From Diacronema lutheri (taxonomy: Eukaryota > Haptophyta > Pavlovophyceae > Pavlovales > Pavlovaceae), in assembly GCA_019448385.1 (NCBI GenBank), contig JAGTXO010000034.1, forward strand, positions 1-64,000: a stretch of 64,000 nucleotides of DNA, given 5' to 3'. Shown one piece after another: positions 41,674 through 53,457 of this stretch (positions are counted from its first letter, which is position 1; each line of letters opens with the position of its first letter). Made by a program: the position numbers and the translations under genes. Under the pieces are notes generated by a model, which was given only the letters and a program-made list of their open reading frames with translations, ran no database searches and was not told the origin of the DNA.

Positions 41674-42906
41674 ATGGCCAAGGGCGCTGGCGCGCAGAGG
41701 CCGCGCTCGTCCGGCCTGGCGTCGCGCCTCGCGCACCGTGGCGCGGACGGCGACCCGTTCGCGCAGCCCGCGCTCCAGCCGCACGCGCAGATGGACTGGG
41801 ATGCCGTCCGGCGCGGCGACGTCGCGGCGGTCGAGGCGTGCGTCGCCACGCGCGGCGCGTCCGTCGACGCGCTGCAGCTGCGTACGGACGGCGACCGCAC
41901 GGCGCTGCACACGGCGGCGCTACACGGCCACGCGCCGCTCGTCGCTTCGCTCCTCCGCCTCCGCGCCGACCCGTCCGTTCGCGCCAACTGCCGGTGCGGC
42001 CTCGTGCGGCCACCTGTCGCCGAGGGCGCCGTCCGCCTGCGCGCGCGCGCGGGCGGCGAGTCGCGCCCGTCGTCGGACGTGCAGGCGGCGCAGACGCCGC
42101 TCGAGCTCGCTCTGCGCGCCGGCCACACGCACGTCGCCGAGGTCCTGCGCGCAGCTATGGGCCACCCACCGCCGCGCGAGCCGCGCGCGGCCGACCGGCG
42201 GCGCGACGCGCACATGCTCGCCGCCGTCGGCGCGGCTCGCGCCGCGCTCACGGGCGACGAGGGCTCTCGCGCGCACGGCGCGGACGAAGTTCCGAACGCC
42301 GCTGCCGCGCACCGCGCGCCGAACGCGGCGCCGAGCGCCCGCAGCGCCACGCCGCCGCCGCCGCCGCCCGCCGCGCTGGCGGGCGCAGCCGCGGCCGCGG
42401 CCGCGGGCGCGGTGGCGGCTGCCGGCGCTGCGGTCGCGCGCGAGCACCGCGACACGCTCCAGCAGCTGCTCAACCCGTGCGCGCTGCCGAGCTGGCGGCC
42501 GCCCCGCGCGCCGCGCGGCGGCGCCGACGGCCGCCCGAACGGCGCGGCCGGCCCCGCCGGCCGCGGCGGCGCCGATGCGCCCACGGCGCCGCGTGCCGAC
42601 CGCGCCGCCACCGACCTCGCCGCCGCCGCCGCCGCTGACCGCACCGTCCTCTTCGCTGGCCTCGCGCTCCAGCCGGCGGTCGTCGCCGCGCAGCGCGCCG
42701 ACGGCGCGCTCGCGCGCGAGCTGCGCGCGCTCGAGCGCGAGGCCCTTCGGCTGCGGGACGCGGCTGAGGCGCGCGCGGGCCGTGGCGCGGGCGCGCACGT
42801 GTCGTACGAGACGGGCGCGCGCGCGCTCGTGGCCGACGTGCTCGTCACGCGCGCCGCCGTGCCGGTCGGCGGCGTGCGCGAGCGAGCTATTGATCGGTGG
42901 CGGTGA
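41674..42906 (+). CDS. Ankyrin-repeat protein
   Basis: 410 residues from ATG 41,674; the frame is open further upstream with another ATG at 41,583, so the start is uncertain. Residues about 40-105 hold two ankyrin repeats (DWDAVRRGDVAAVEACVAT; TALHTAALHGHAPLVASLL), and residues 140-162 hold a third (TPLELALRAGHTHVAEVLR). The rest is alanine-rich with a proline run, and a helical C-terminus (RELRALEREALRLRDAAEA). It is a scaffold-type protein with unknown partner. Its stop lies 99 bp from that of IFT144, so the two genes are convergent. Confidence 0.75.
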   Translation: MAKGAGAQRPRSSGLASRLAHRGADGDPFAQPALQPHAQMDWDAVRRGDVAAVEACVATRGASVDALQLRTDGDRTALHTAALHGHAPLVASLLRLRADPSVRANCRCGLVRPPVAEGAVRLRARAGGESRPSSDVQAAQTPLELALRAGHTHVAEVLRAAMGHPPPREPRAADRRRDAHMLAAVGAARAALTGDEGSRAHGADEVPNAAAAHRAPNAAPSARSATPPPPPPAALAGAAAAAAAGAVAAAGAAVAREHRDTLQQLLNPCALPSWRPPRAPRGGADGRPNGAAGPAGRGGADAPTAPRADRAATDLAAAAAADRTVLFAGLALQPAVVAAQRADGALARELRALEREALRLRDAAEARAGRGAGAHVSYETGARALVADVLVTRAAVPVGGVRERAIDRWR

Positions 42907-43005
42907 TGCGCGCGTGACGTCGTGTCATTGGGGTCGGTGGTCACTAGGTCAGTCGCTGGATTGTCACGTCACTCACGCGTGACGTTGCGCCTCGCTCTCA
43001 AAGGG

Positions 43006-46000
43006 TCAGGCGTGCGCGCGAACGCTCTTGAGCCAGAGCGCGGCCTCCGCCTCCTCCATCCGGCGCACCGTGCCCAGGGGCACCTGCGTGCCGCACATCG
43101 GGCACGCGTGCTCGTCGCTCGCGTCGATGAGCCGCGCGAATGCCGAGTAGATGGCGGGAAAGGAGCACGCCGGGCACGTGCACAGGTCGTGGAGCACGAT
43201 GTGCCGGCCGGTCGCAACGCAGAACGGGATCACGTTCTTGGTCGTCGGGCATTCTAGGACATAATCGCCCACCGCCGCGCTCGCGTCGAAGGGCGACGGC
43301 GAGGTGGGCTCGGCGGGCTCGTCGCCCACGTCGCGCTTGCGCACGATCTGCTCGATCTTGCGCACGTACTGCGCGGAGACGTGCGGCCTGTTCTCCGGCT
43401 GCATCAGCACGCACGCGTACTCGAAGGCCGACGCGCGCAGCTCGGCGCGGTGGCACTCGATCACCGTCTTGGTCAGGATCGGCACGACGTGCGACGGGAA
43501 CTTGGAGATGGACTTTGCGACGCGGATGAGCAGGCGCGCGGCGCCGGGCGTGTCGCCGAGCGCGATGCGCGTCTTGACGAGCACGTACCTGCGGCAACGG
43601 GTGGCGACGGGCGGGTGGAGCGCGGTGGGTGGGCGGGAAAGGAAGGGAAGCGGTGCAGTGGGTGGGCGGGGAAGGAAGGGAAGCGGTGCAGTGGGTGGGC
43701 GGGGAAGGAAGGGAAGCGGGGCAGTAGGTGGGCGGGGAAGGAAGGGAAGCGGTGCAGTGGGTGGGCGGGGAAGGAAGGGGCGGGGTGCAGTGGGTGGGCG
43801 GGGAAGGAAGGGAAGCGGTGCAGTGGGTGGGCGGGGAAGGAAGGGAAGCGGTGCAGTGGGTGGGCGGGGAAGGAAGGGAAGCGGGGCAGTGGGTGGGCGG
43901 GGAAGGAAGGGAAGCGGTGCAATGGGTGGGCGGGGAAGGAAGGGAAGCGGTGCAGTGGGTGGGCGGGGAAGGAAGGGGCGGGGTGCAGTGGGTGGGCGGG
44001 GAAGGAACGGGCGGGGTGCAGTGGGTGGGCGGGGAAGGAAGGGAAGCGGGGCAGTGGGTGGGCGGGGAAGGAAGGGAAGCGGTGCAGTGGGTGGGCGGGG
44101 AAGGAAGGGAAGCGGGGCAGTGGGTGGGCGGGGAAGGAAGGGAAGCGGTGCAATGGGTGGGCGGGGAAGGAAGGGAAGCGGTGCAGTGGGTGGGCGGGAA
44201 AGGAAGGGAAGCGGTGCAATGGGTGGGCGGGGAAGGAAGGGAAGCGGGGCAGTGGGTGGGCGGGGAAGGAAGGGAAGCGGTGCAGTGGGTGGGCGGGGAA
44301 GGAAGGGAAGCGGTGCAGTGGGTGGGCGGGGAAGGAAGGGAAGCGGTGCAATGGGTGGGCGGGGAAGGAAGGGAAGCGGTGCAGTGGGTGGGCGGGGAAG
44401 GAAGGGAAGCGGTGCAGTGGGTGGGCGGGGAAGGAAGGGAAGCGGTGCAATGGGTGGGCGGGGAAGGAAGGGAAGCGGTGCAGTGGGTGGGCGGGAAAGG
44501 AAGGGAAGCGGTGCAATGGGTGGGCGGGGTAGGAAGGGAAGCGGTGCAGTGGGTGGGCGGGGAAGGAAGGGAAGCGGTGCAATGGGTGGGCGGGGAAGGA
44601 AGGGGCGGGGTGCAGTGGGTGGGCGGGGAAGGAAGGGAAGCGGTGCGGTGGGTGGGCGGGGAAGGAAGGGAAGCGGTGCAGTGGGTGGGCGGGGAAGGAA
44701 GGGAAGCGGGGCAGTGGGTGGGCGGGGAAGGAAGGGAAGCGGTGCAATGGGTGGGCGGGGAAGGAAGGGAAGCGGGGCAGTGGGTGGGCGGGGAAGGAAG
44801 GGAAGCGGTGCAGTGGGTGGGCGGGGAAGGAAGGGAAGCGGTGCAATGGGTGGGCGGGGAAGGAAGGGAAGCGGTGCAGTGGGTGGGCGGGGAAGGAAGG
44901 GAAGCGGTGCAGTGGGTGGGCGGGGAAGGAAGGGAAGCGGTGCAGTGGGTGGGCGGGGAAGGAAGGGAAGCGGTGCAGTGGGTGGGCGGGGAAGGAAGGG
45001 AAGCGGTGCATTGGGTGGGCGGGGAAGGAAGGGAAGCGGGGCAGTGGGTGGGCGGGGAAGGAAGGGAAGCGGTGCAGTGGGTGGGCGGGGAAGGAAGGGA
45101 AGCGGTGCAGTGGGTGGGCGGGGAAGGAACGGGCGGGGTGCAGTGGGTGGGCGGGGAAGGAAGGGAAGCGGTGCGGTGGGTGGGCGGGGAAGGAAGGGAA
45201 GCGGTGCAGTGGGTGGGCGGGGAAGGAAGGGAAGCGGGGCAGTGGGTGGGCGGGGAAGGAAGGGAAGCGGTGCAATGGGTGGGCGGGGAAGGAAGGGAAG
45301 CGGTGCAGCGGGTGGGCGGGGAAGGAAGGGGCGGGGTGCAGTGGGTGGGCGGGGAAGGAAGGGAAGCGGGGTGCAGTGGGTGGGCGGGGAAGGAAGGGAA
45401 GCGGTGCAGTGGGTGGGCGGGGAAGGAAGGGAAGCGGTGCAGGAAGCGGTGCAGTGGGTGGGCGGGGAAGGAAGGGAAGCGGTGCAGTGGGTGGGCGGGG
45501 AAGGAAGGGAAGCGGTGCAGTGGGTGGGCGGGGAAGGAAGGGAAGCGGTGCGGTGGGTGGGCGGGGAAGGAAGGGAAGCGGTGCAGTGGGTGGGCGGGGA
45601 AGGAAGGGAAGCGATGCAATGGGTGGGCGGGGAAGGAAGGGAAGCGGTGCAGTGGGTGGGCGGGGAAGGAAGGGAAGCGGGGCAGTGGGTGGGCGGGGAA
45701 GGAAGGGAAGCGGTGCAATGGGTGGGCGGGGAAGGAAGGGAAGCGGTGCAGTGGGTGGGCGGGGAAGGAAGGGAAGCGGTGCAGTGGGTGGGCGGGGAAG
45801 GAAGGGAAGCGGTGCAATGGGTGGGCGGGGAAGGAAGGGAAGCGGTGCAGTGGGTGGGCGGGGAAGGAAGGGAAGCGGTGCAGTGGGTGGGCGGGGAAGG
45901 AAGGGAAGCGGTGCAGTGGGTGGGCGGGGAAGGAAGGGAAGCGGTGCAGTGGGTGGGCGGGGAAGGAAGGGAAGCGGTGCAGTGGGTGGGCGGGGAAGGA

Positions 46001-49000
46001 AGGGAAGCGGGGCAGTGGGTGGGCGGGGAAGGAAAGGAAGCGGTGCAGTGGGTGGGCGGGGAAGGAAGGGAAGCGGTGCAGTGGGTGGGCGGGGAAGGAA
46101 CGGGCGGGGTGCAGTGGGTGGGCGGGGAAGGAAGGGAAGCGGGGCAGTGGGTGGGCGGGGAAGGAAGGGAAGCGGTGCAATGGGTGGGCGGGGAAGGAAG
46201 GGAAGCGGTGCAGTGGGTGGGCGGGGAAGGAAGGGGCGGGGTGCAGTGGGTGGGCGGGGAAGGACGGGCGGGGTGCAGTGGGTGGGCGGGGAAGGAAGGG
46301 AAGCGGGGCAGTGGGTGGGCGGGGAAGGAAGGGAAGCGGTGCAGTGGGTGGGCGGGGAAGGAAGGGAAGCGGGGCAGTGGGTGGGCGGGGAAGGAAGGGA
46401 AGCGGTGCAGTGGGTGGGCGGGGAAGGAAGGGAAGCGGTGCAGTGGGTGGGCGGGGAAGGAAGGGAAGCGGGGCAGTGGGTGGGCGGGGAAGGAAGGGAA
46501 GCGGTGCAATGGGTGGGCGGGGAAGGAAGGGAAGCGGTGCAGTGGGTGGGCGGGGAAGGAAGGGAAGCGGTGCAGTGGGTGGGCGGGGAAGGAAGGGAAG
46601 CGGTGCAATGGGTGGGCGGGGAAGGAAGGGAAGCGGTGCAATGGGTGGGCGGGGAAGGAAGGGAAGCGGGGCAGTGGGTGGGCGGGGAAGGAAGGGAAGC
46701 GGTGCAGTGGGTGGGCGGGGAAGGAAGGGAAGCGGTGCAATGGGTGGGCGGGGAAGGAAGGGAAGCGGTGCAGTGGGTGGGCGGGGAAGGAAGGGAAGCG
46801 GTGCAGTGGGTGGGCGGGGAAGGAAGGGAAGCGGTGCAGTGGGTGGGCGGGGAAGGAAGGGAAGCGGTGCAGTGGGTGGGCGGGGAAGGAAGGGAAGCGG
46901 GGCAGTGGGTGGGCGGGGAAGGAAGGGAAGCGGTGCAGTGGGTGGGCGGGGAAGGAAGGGAAGCGGTGCAGTGGGTGGGCGGGGAAGGAACGGGCGGGGT
47001 GCAGTGGGTGGGCGGGGAAGGAAGGGAAGCGGTGCGGTGGGTGGGCGGGGAAGGAAGGGAAGCGGTGCAGTGGGTGGGCGGGGAAGGAAGGGAAGCGGGG
47101 CAGTGGGTGGGCGGGGAAGGAAGGGAAGCGGTGCAATGGGTGGGCGGGGAAGGAAGGGAAGCGGTGCAGTGGGTGGGCGGGGAAGGAAGGGGCGGGGTGC
47201 AGTGGGTGGGCGGGGAAGGAACGGGCGGGGTGCAGTGGGTGGGCGGGGAAGGAAGGGAAGCGGGGCAGTGGGTGGGCGGGGAAGGAAGGGAAGCGGTGCA
47301 GTGGGTGGGCGGGGAAGGAAGGGAAGCGGTGCAGTGGGTGGGCGGGGAAGGAAGGGAAGCGGTGCAGTGGGTGGGCGGGGAAGGAAGGGAAGCGGTGCAG
47401 TGGGTGGGCGGGGAAGGAAGGGAAGCGGTGCGGTGGGTGGGCGGGGAAGGAAGGGAAGCGGTGCAGTGGGTGGGCGGGGAAGGAAGGGAAGCGATGCAAT
47501 GGGTGGGCGGGGAAGGAAGGGAAGCGGTGCAGTGGGTGGGCGGGGAAGGAAGGGAAGCGGGGCAGTGGGTGGGCGGGGAAGGAAGGGAAGCGGTGCAATG
47601 GGTGGGCGGGGAAGGAAGGGAAGCGGTGCAGTGGGTGGGCGGGGAAGGAAGGGAAGCGGTGCAGTGGGTGGGCGGGGAAGGAACGGGCGGGGTGCAGTGG
47701 GTGGGCGGGGAAGGAAGGGAAGCGGGGCAGTAGGTGGGCGGGGAAGGAAGGGAAGCGGTGCAGTGGGTGGGCGGGGAAGGAAGGGAAGCGGTGCAGTGGG
47801 TGGGCGGGGAAGGAAGGGAAGCGGTGCGGTGGGTGGGCGGGGAAGGAAGGGAAGCGGTGCAGTGGGTGGGCGGGGAAGGAAGGGAAGCGGTGCGGTGGGT
47901 GGGCGGGGAAGGAAGGGAAGCGGTGCAGTGGGTGGGCGGGGAAGGAAGGGAAGCGGGGCAGTGGGTGGGCGGGGAAGGAAGGGAAGCGGTGCAATGGGTG
48001 GGCGGGGAAGGAAGGGAAGCGGTGCAGTGGGTGGGCGGGAAAGGAAGGGAAGCGGTGCAATGGGTGGGCGGGGAAGGAAGGGAAGCGGGGCAGTGGGTGG
48101 GCGGGGAAGGAAGGGAAGCGGTGCAGTGGGTGGGCGGGGAAGGAAGGGAAGCGGTGCAGTGGGTGGGCGGGAAAGGAAGGGAAGCGGTGCAATGGGTGGG
48201 CGGGGAAGGAAGGGAAGCGGTGCAGTGGGTGGGCGGGGAAGGAAGGGAAGCGGTGCAGTGGGTGGGCGGGGAAGGAAGGGAAGCGGTGCAATGGGTGGGC
48301 GGGGAAGGAAGGGAAGCGGTGCAGTGGGTGGGCGGGAAAGGAAGGGAAGCGGTGCAATGGGTGGGCGGGGAAGGAAGGGAAGCGGTGCAATGGGTGGGCG
48401 GGGAAGGAAGGGAAGCGGTGCAGTGGGTGGGCGGGGAAGGAAGGGGCGGGGTGCAGTGGGTGGGCGGGGAAGGAAGGGAAGCGGTGCAGTGGGTGGGCGG
48501 GGAAGGAAGGGAAGCGGTGCAGTGGGTGGGCGGGGAAGGAAGGGAAGCGGTGCAGTGGGTGGGCGGGGAAGGAAGGGAAGCGGTGCAGTGGGTGGGCGGG
48601 AAAGGAAGGGAAGCGGTGCAATGGGTGGGCGGGGAAGGAAGGGAAGCGGTGCAGTGGGTGGGCGGGGAAGGAAGGGAAGCGGTGCAGTGGGTGGGCGGGG
48701 AAGGAAGGGAAGCGGTGCAGTGGGTGGGCGGGGAAGGAACGGGCGGGGTGCAGTGGGTGGGCGGGGAAGGAAGGGAAGCGGTGCAGTGGGTGGGCGGGGA
48801 AGGAAGGGGCGGGGTGCAGTGGGTGGGCGGGGAAGGAAGGGAAGCGGTGCAGTGGGTGGGCGGGGAAAGAAGGGAAGCGGTGCAATGGCTGGGCGGGGAA
48901 GGAAGGGAAGCGGTGCAGTGGGTGGGCGGGGAAGGAAGGGAAGCGGTGCAGTGGGTGGGCGGGGAAGGAAGGGAAGCGGTGCAATGGGTGGGCGGGGAAG

Positions 49001-50610
49001 GAAGGGAAGCGGTGCAATGGGTGGGCGGGGAAGGAAGGGAAGCGGTGCAGTGGGTGGGCGGGAAAGGAAGGGAAGCGGTGTAATGGGTGGGCGGGGAAGG
49101 AAGGGAAGCGGTGCGGCATGGCGCGGGGCGCGAGCCGACGGGGCGGGCGCGGCGCGCGGCGCGCGGCTAACGGCTGCACGCCGCTGCATGCCACGCGCGA
49201 CGGCGGGCGGCGGGTCGCGGCACGGCGCGCGCGCGCACGAGTGGAGCAGCATGAGCCCCGCGTGCAGCTCGTTCGAGATCGGGATGTTGTGCGCACGCAG
49301 CTCGCGGTGCGTGTCGAAGAGGATTTGGTGCGCGATGCGGTAGTTGCCCTCCAACTGCACACGTCGGCCGTTTGAAAAGGGGCAGGGTGTGTGGGCGGCG
49401 ATGAGCTGGGGCGAACCTTTGAGAAGCGGGCGACCACATTTCAAACCAGCTCCAGCCCCCAGCCCCTAGCCCTCAGCCCCAGCCCCCAGCCCTCAGCCCC
49501 ACCCCCCCCCCCCCCTCCCCCCCGCGCCCAGTATACACATTGCAAAAGGGCACGGGAAGGCGGGGCGCACCTGCTCCTGCCTCGCGATGATGACCGCCGT
49601 CTTTTCCGCCTGGCGCGCGGAGGGGAAGGCGGAGGGGAAGGCGGAGGGGAAAGTGAAGGCGAAGGGGAAGGCGGAGGGGAGGGCGAAGGGGAAAAGCGAG
49701 GCGGAGGGCGGGAAACGCGCTCAAGGGCGGGGGACGAGGGGAGAAGAGCTTTAGCGCGCGCTTGGACGGGGCAGGGTCGCGCCGCCATCGTAACGCGGCA
49801 GAAAAGGCAACGATGGCGTCGCGAGACCTCGCGCAGAACCACGGGCCGGCCGCGAGCGCGAGGGGCGGCCGTGGCGCGGACGGCCCCGCGCCTCGCGCCG
49901 TGCCCACCGTGCGCGCGCGGCGCAGCGCGCGTGAGTGCACACCTGTAGGTAGTTGCCCAACGCCATGTAGAGGCGGAAGATATAGTTTGGGTCCTAAAGC
50001 AATCGGCAGCAGGAAGTGTTTTCCAAAAAGGGCGCGCCCGTGTGAGAGCAGCCGCCGGGAAGGGGGCGCACGCGTGGCGCGGGTCGGTCGGGGGCTGCAT
50101 GCAGCGCGCGCGCGGCCACACAGCGCCACGCCACGCGCCACACGGCGCGTCGCGCCCGCCGCCGCAGCGGAAGGCTTTCGCTCGCTGCAGCCGCCTCGCA
50201 CCGCACCTTTGGCAGCCCGTCCGTCTCGCCCATCAAAAAGTCGATGAGCGCGTGGGTGAGCGCCTCCTGCCGCGCCTTGCCCACGAGCGCGATCGCCTTG
50301 TCCACCTCCTTCTCGCCGCACTGCAGGTAGAGGCGCAGCGCGCGCGCGTAGTCCTTGGCCTGCCGCCACGGCAAGTACAGGGAGGGGGGGGGGGGGGGGG
50401 GAGACAAGGGGAAAAGGGATGAGAGGACCGGAAGGGGGAAAGGGAAGGGGGAAAGGGAAGGGCGAAAGCGGAAGGGCGAAAGGGAAGGGGGAAAGGGACG
50501 GGGGAAAGGGAAGGAGACGCGCCGCGACGAAGACGGCGCGCTCGCGGCGGGTGGTGAGCGCAGCGCAGATCCCCCCCCCCCCCCCCCGGACAGGCGCCGC
50601 TCGCCCCTCC

Positions 50611-50646
<36 letters not shown>

Positions 50647-53417
50647 CGCACCTCGAGCCAAAAATCACCCGAGCGGCCAAACTCGCCCCGCCCCTCGTAG
50701 TACCCAGCAACGGCCACGTACTGCGCCGCCGTCCCGCCCTTGCCCAGCGCGGCCGTGAACGTGGGCATCTCGCCGTGCTGCGTCGCGAGCGCGAACGCCT
50801 CGTCGGCCGCGCGGCTCAAGATTAAAAACTCGATCGCGAGGCGCCAGTCGCGGCGGTCGACGCAGAAGCGCGCGGCCATGCGCGCGCCCTCGGATGAGTT
50901 GGAGTCGCGCGCGATCTGGAAGGCGCGCTCGGGCTGGTTGAGGCTGGTGGACGGGTGGGCGGGCGGGCGGGCGGGTGGACGGGCGGGCGGGCGGGCGGGC
51001 GGGCGCGAGGAGGGCGCGGGAGGCGAGTGGACGGGCGGGCGGGCGGGCGGGCGGGCGCGAGGCGGGCGGGCGGGAGGGCGCGAAGCGGGCGCGTATGAAC
51101 GGTAAGAGGGGGAAAGGGCGGGAGGGCTGCGATGGGAAATTGAGGAGGCGGAAGGCTCGCCGCGCGGCACTGCAACGCAACGCACCGTTCGAGGAGCAGC
51201 CTGACGACCGAGTCCGCGTCCTTGGCCGCCTCGTACGCAGCGGTCGCCTCCTCCCACTTGCCGTCGGCCTCCTTGGCGCGCGCGTACTCGAGCTGCAGCT
51301 TGGGCGACGAGATGTGCGACATGAGAGGCGCAGCGGCTGGTGGGCGGTCCGGCGGTCCGGTGGTGGCCGGTTCGGCGTCCGGTGGTCCGGCAAGGGGATG
51401 AGGGGGGGGGGAAGGGCGGAGGCGGCGGGTTTGAGTTTTGGGCGGGGACGTAGCGGGGGCGGGGGCAGCGGAAACAGGCGCTCGCGTCGGTGCGGTGCGG
51501 CGGGAGGTGGGACCAGCGGTGGCGTGGTGGCGCGAGACGCGTGCGGTCCGCGCCAAAGTTGGCGGCGCGGTGCAGGCGGCGACGGCGATCGCGCAGGGCA
51601 GGCGTCTACGCACCCGCCCAATTTTTAACCTTGATGTAGATGGCGGCTGCGCGGTCGGGCATCGCCGCCTGCACACGGTGGGGTGGAGGAGGTGGGTGGG
51701 TGGGTGAATGGGTGGGTGGGTGGGTGGGTGAATGGGTGGGTGGGTGGGTGGGTGGGTGGGTGGGTGGGTGGGTGAATGGGTGGGTCAGGGGAGGAGGGGA
51801 TAAGGGGAGGAGGGGGGTCAGGGGATAAGAGGACCACCGAGCAGGCGGCGGGGAAAGGCTGGCGCGACGGGGCGGAATGCGCGCGGCGGGGCGGAATGCG
51901 CGCGGCGGGGAGGACGCGCGCGGCCGCGCCTTTTCAAAGAGCGCCGCTGCGTCCGCCCACTGGCGCATGGCCTCAAGCATGGCCGCGCACTCGCGGCACA
52001 GCGCCGCGTCCGCCGACTCCGCCGCCATCGCCACGCCGCGCGCGATTTCGCCGAGCCGCAGCAGGCAGCGCGCCGTGCCCGCATGCGCGAGCTTCGCGAG
52101 CTCGGCAGCCGCCGATACGGCGCGCGCGCCCGCGCCGCCGTCGCCACCTCCGCCGCCGTCGCCGCCTCCGCCGTTGCCGTTGCCGTTGCCACCGCCGTGC
52201 GCTGCGGCGACGGCGCGCGCGCCCGCCGTCGCGTCGGCGTAGAGCAGCAACGCGCGATCGTAGTCGGCACGGACCTCGCACTGCGCGCCCAGCTCGCGCG
52301 AGATGGCGGGGAGCTCGGAGGGCGCGAGGGCCTTTGCGAGGGTGAGCGCCTCCTCCCAGTGCAGCAGCGTCTTGCGCATCTCGAGGGCGCCGAGCGGCTG
52401 GCTCGATGCGAGGAAGAATTCCTGCCCGTTTTGAAAAGAGGCGGGGGGGGGGGGGGGGGGGTGAGGGGGCTCAGGGCGCGCGCTCCGATGGGCGAGCGGA
52501 GAAGGCAGGCGGGGCAAGGAGGTGAGGAGGTGAGGAGGTGTGACGGCGTGACGGCGTGACGGCATGACGGCGTGACGGCATGTGACGGCATGTGACGGTG
52601 TGACGGCATGACGGCATGACCACGCAAGCAGTCGGTGCGGCGGCACGGCGTCAGCGCGGGTGCTCCGCGCGGCGCGGCGCGCATGCACGCGCCCTCGCAC
52701 CTGCGCGCGGTCGAACTCGCCAAAGGACATGGCGACGTGCGCGGCCATCAGCTTGGACTCCTCGAGCGCGCTGATGTTGGAGAGGGAGAGGACCATCGCC
52801 ACGTCGCCCAGCCGGCGGTAGACGCGCGTGGCGACGCCGAGCTCGAGCGCGCGCAGGGCGGCGTGGCCAACCTGAAGGGTTGGAAAGGGGTACAAAGAAC
52901 AAGGGGCTTACATACCCTCGCGCAAGCGCGCAAGGCGGCGCGGCGCCTGCCCGCGGCCTGCCCGCGGCCTGCCCACGGGCGGCGCGCGGCCTGCCCGCGG
53001 CCTGCCCGCGGCCTGCCCACGGGCGGCGCGCGCGCGCTGGGCGTCAAGGCTGGGCGCACGCGCGCGCGCGCCTTTGTGAAGACAGCGGGCGAGTCTACAC
53101 CCTCGGCAACGCGTAACGCCTCCTCGTAACGGCCAAGCGCCAAGTTCTGGTCGATCGCCTCCGCCGCCGCGTCGGCGCCTCCGCCGCCGCTCGCCTCCGC
53201 CGCCACCGCCTTGGCGTGGCTCGGCAAGAGCAAACTCGTCACCGCGCCCGACGTCGTCTGGTAGAAGGCACGCCCGGCGGCGAGGAGGACCGCGTTCGCC
53301 ACCGACGCCACCGGCGCCGAGCTCACGACCGTGACCGCCGCATCGCCCGCGAGCGTCGCCTGGCGCGCGCGCACCGCGCGGCGCGCGCGGCGAGCGCGCG
53401 GGGGCGCCGGGGGGAAG

Positions 53418-53457
<40 letters not shown>

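Noticed and set aside
43006-49444. Open frames of about 2,000 codons on both strands rich in [11 protein letters not shown] or [11 protein letters not shown] repeats
   Set aside because: They are produced by a 33-bp repeat whose length is a multiple of three, inside an intron; IFT144 exons 18 and 19 join in phase across it.
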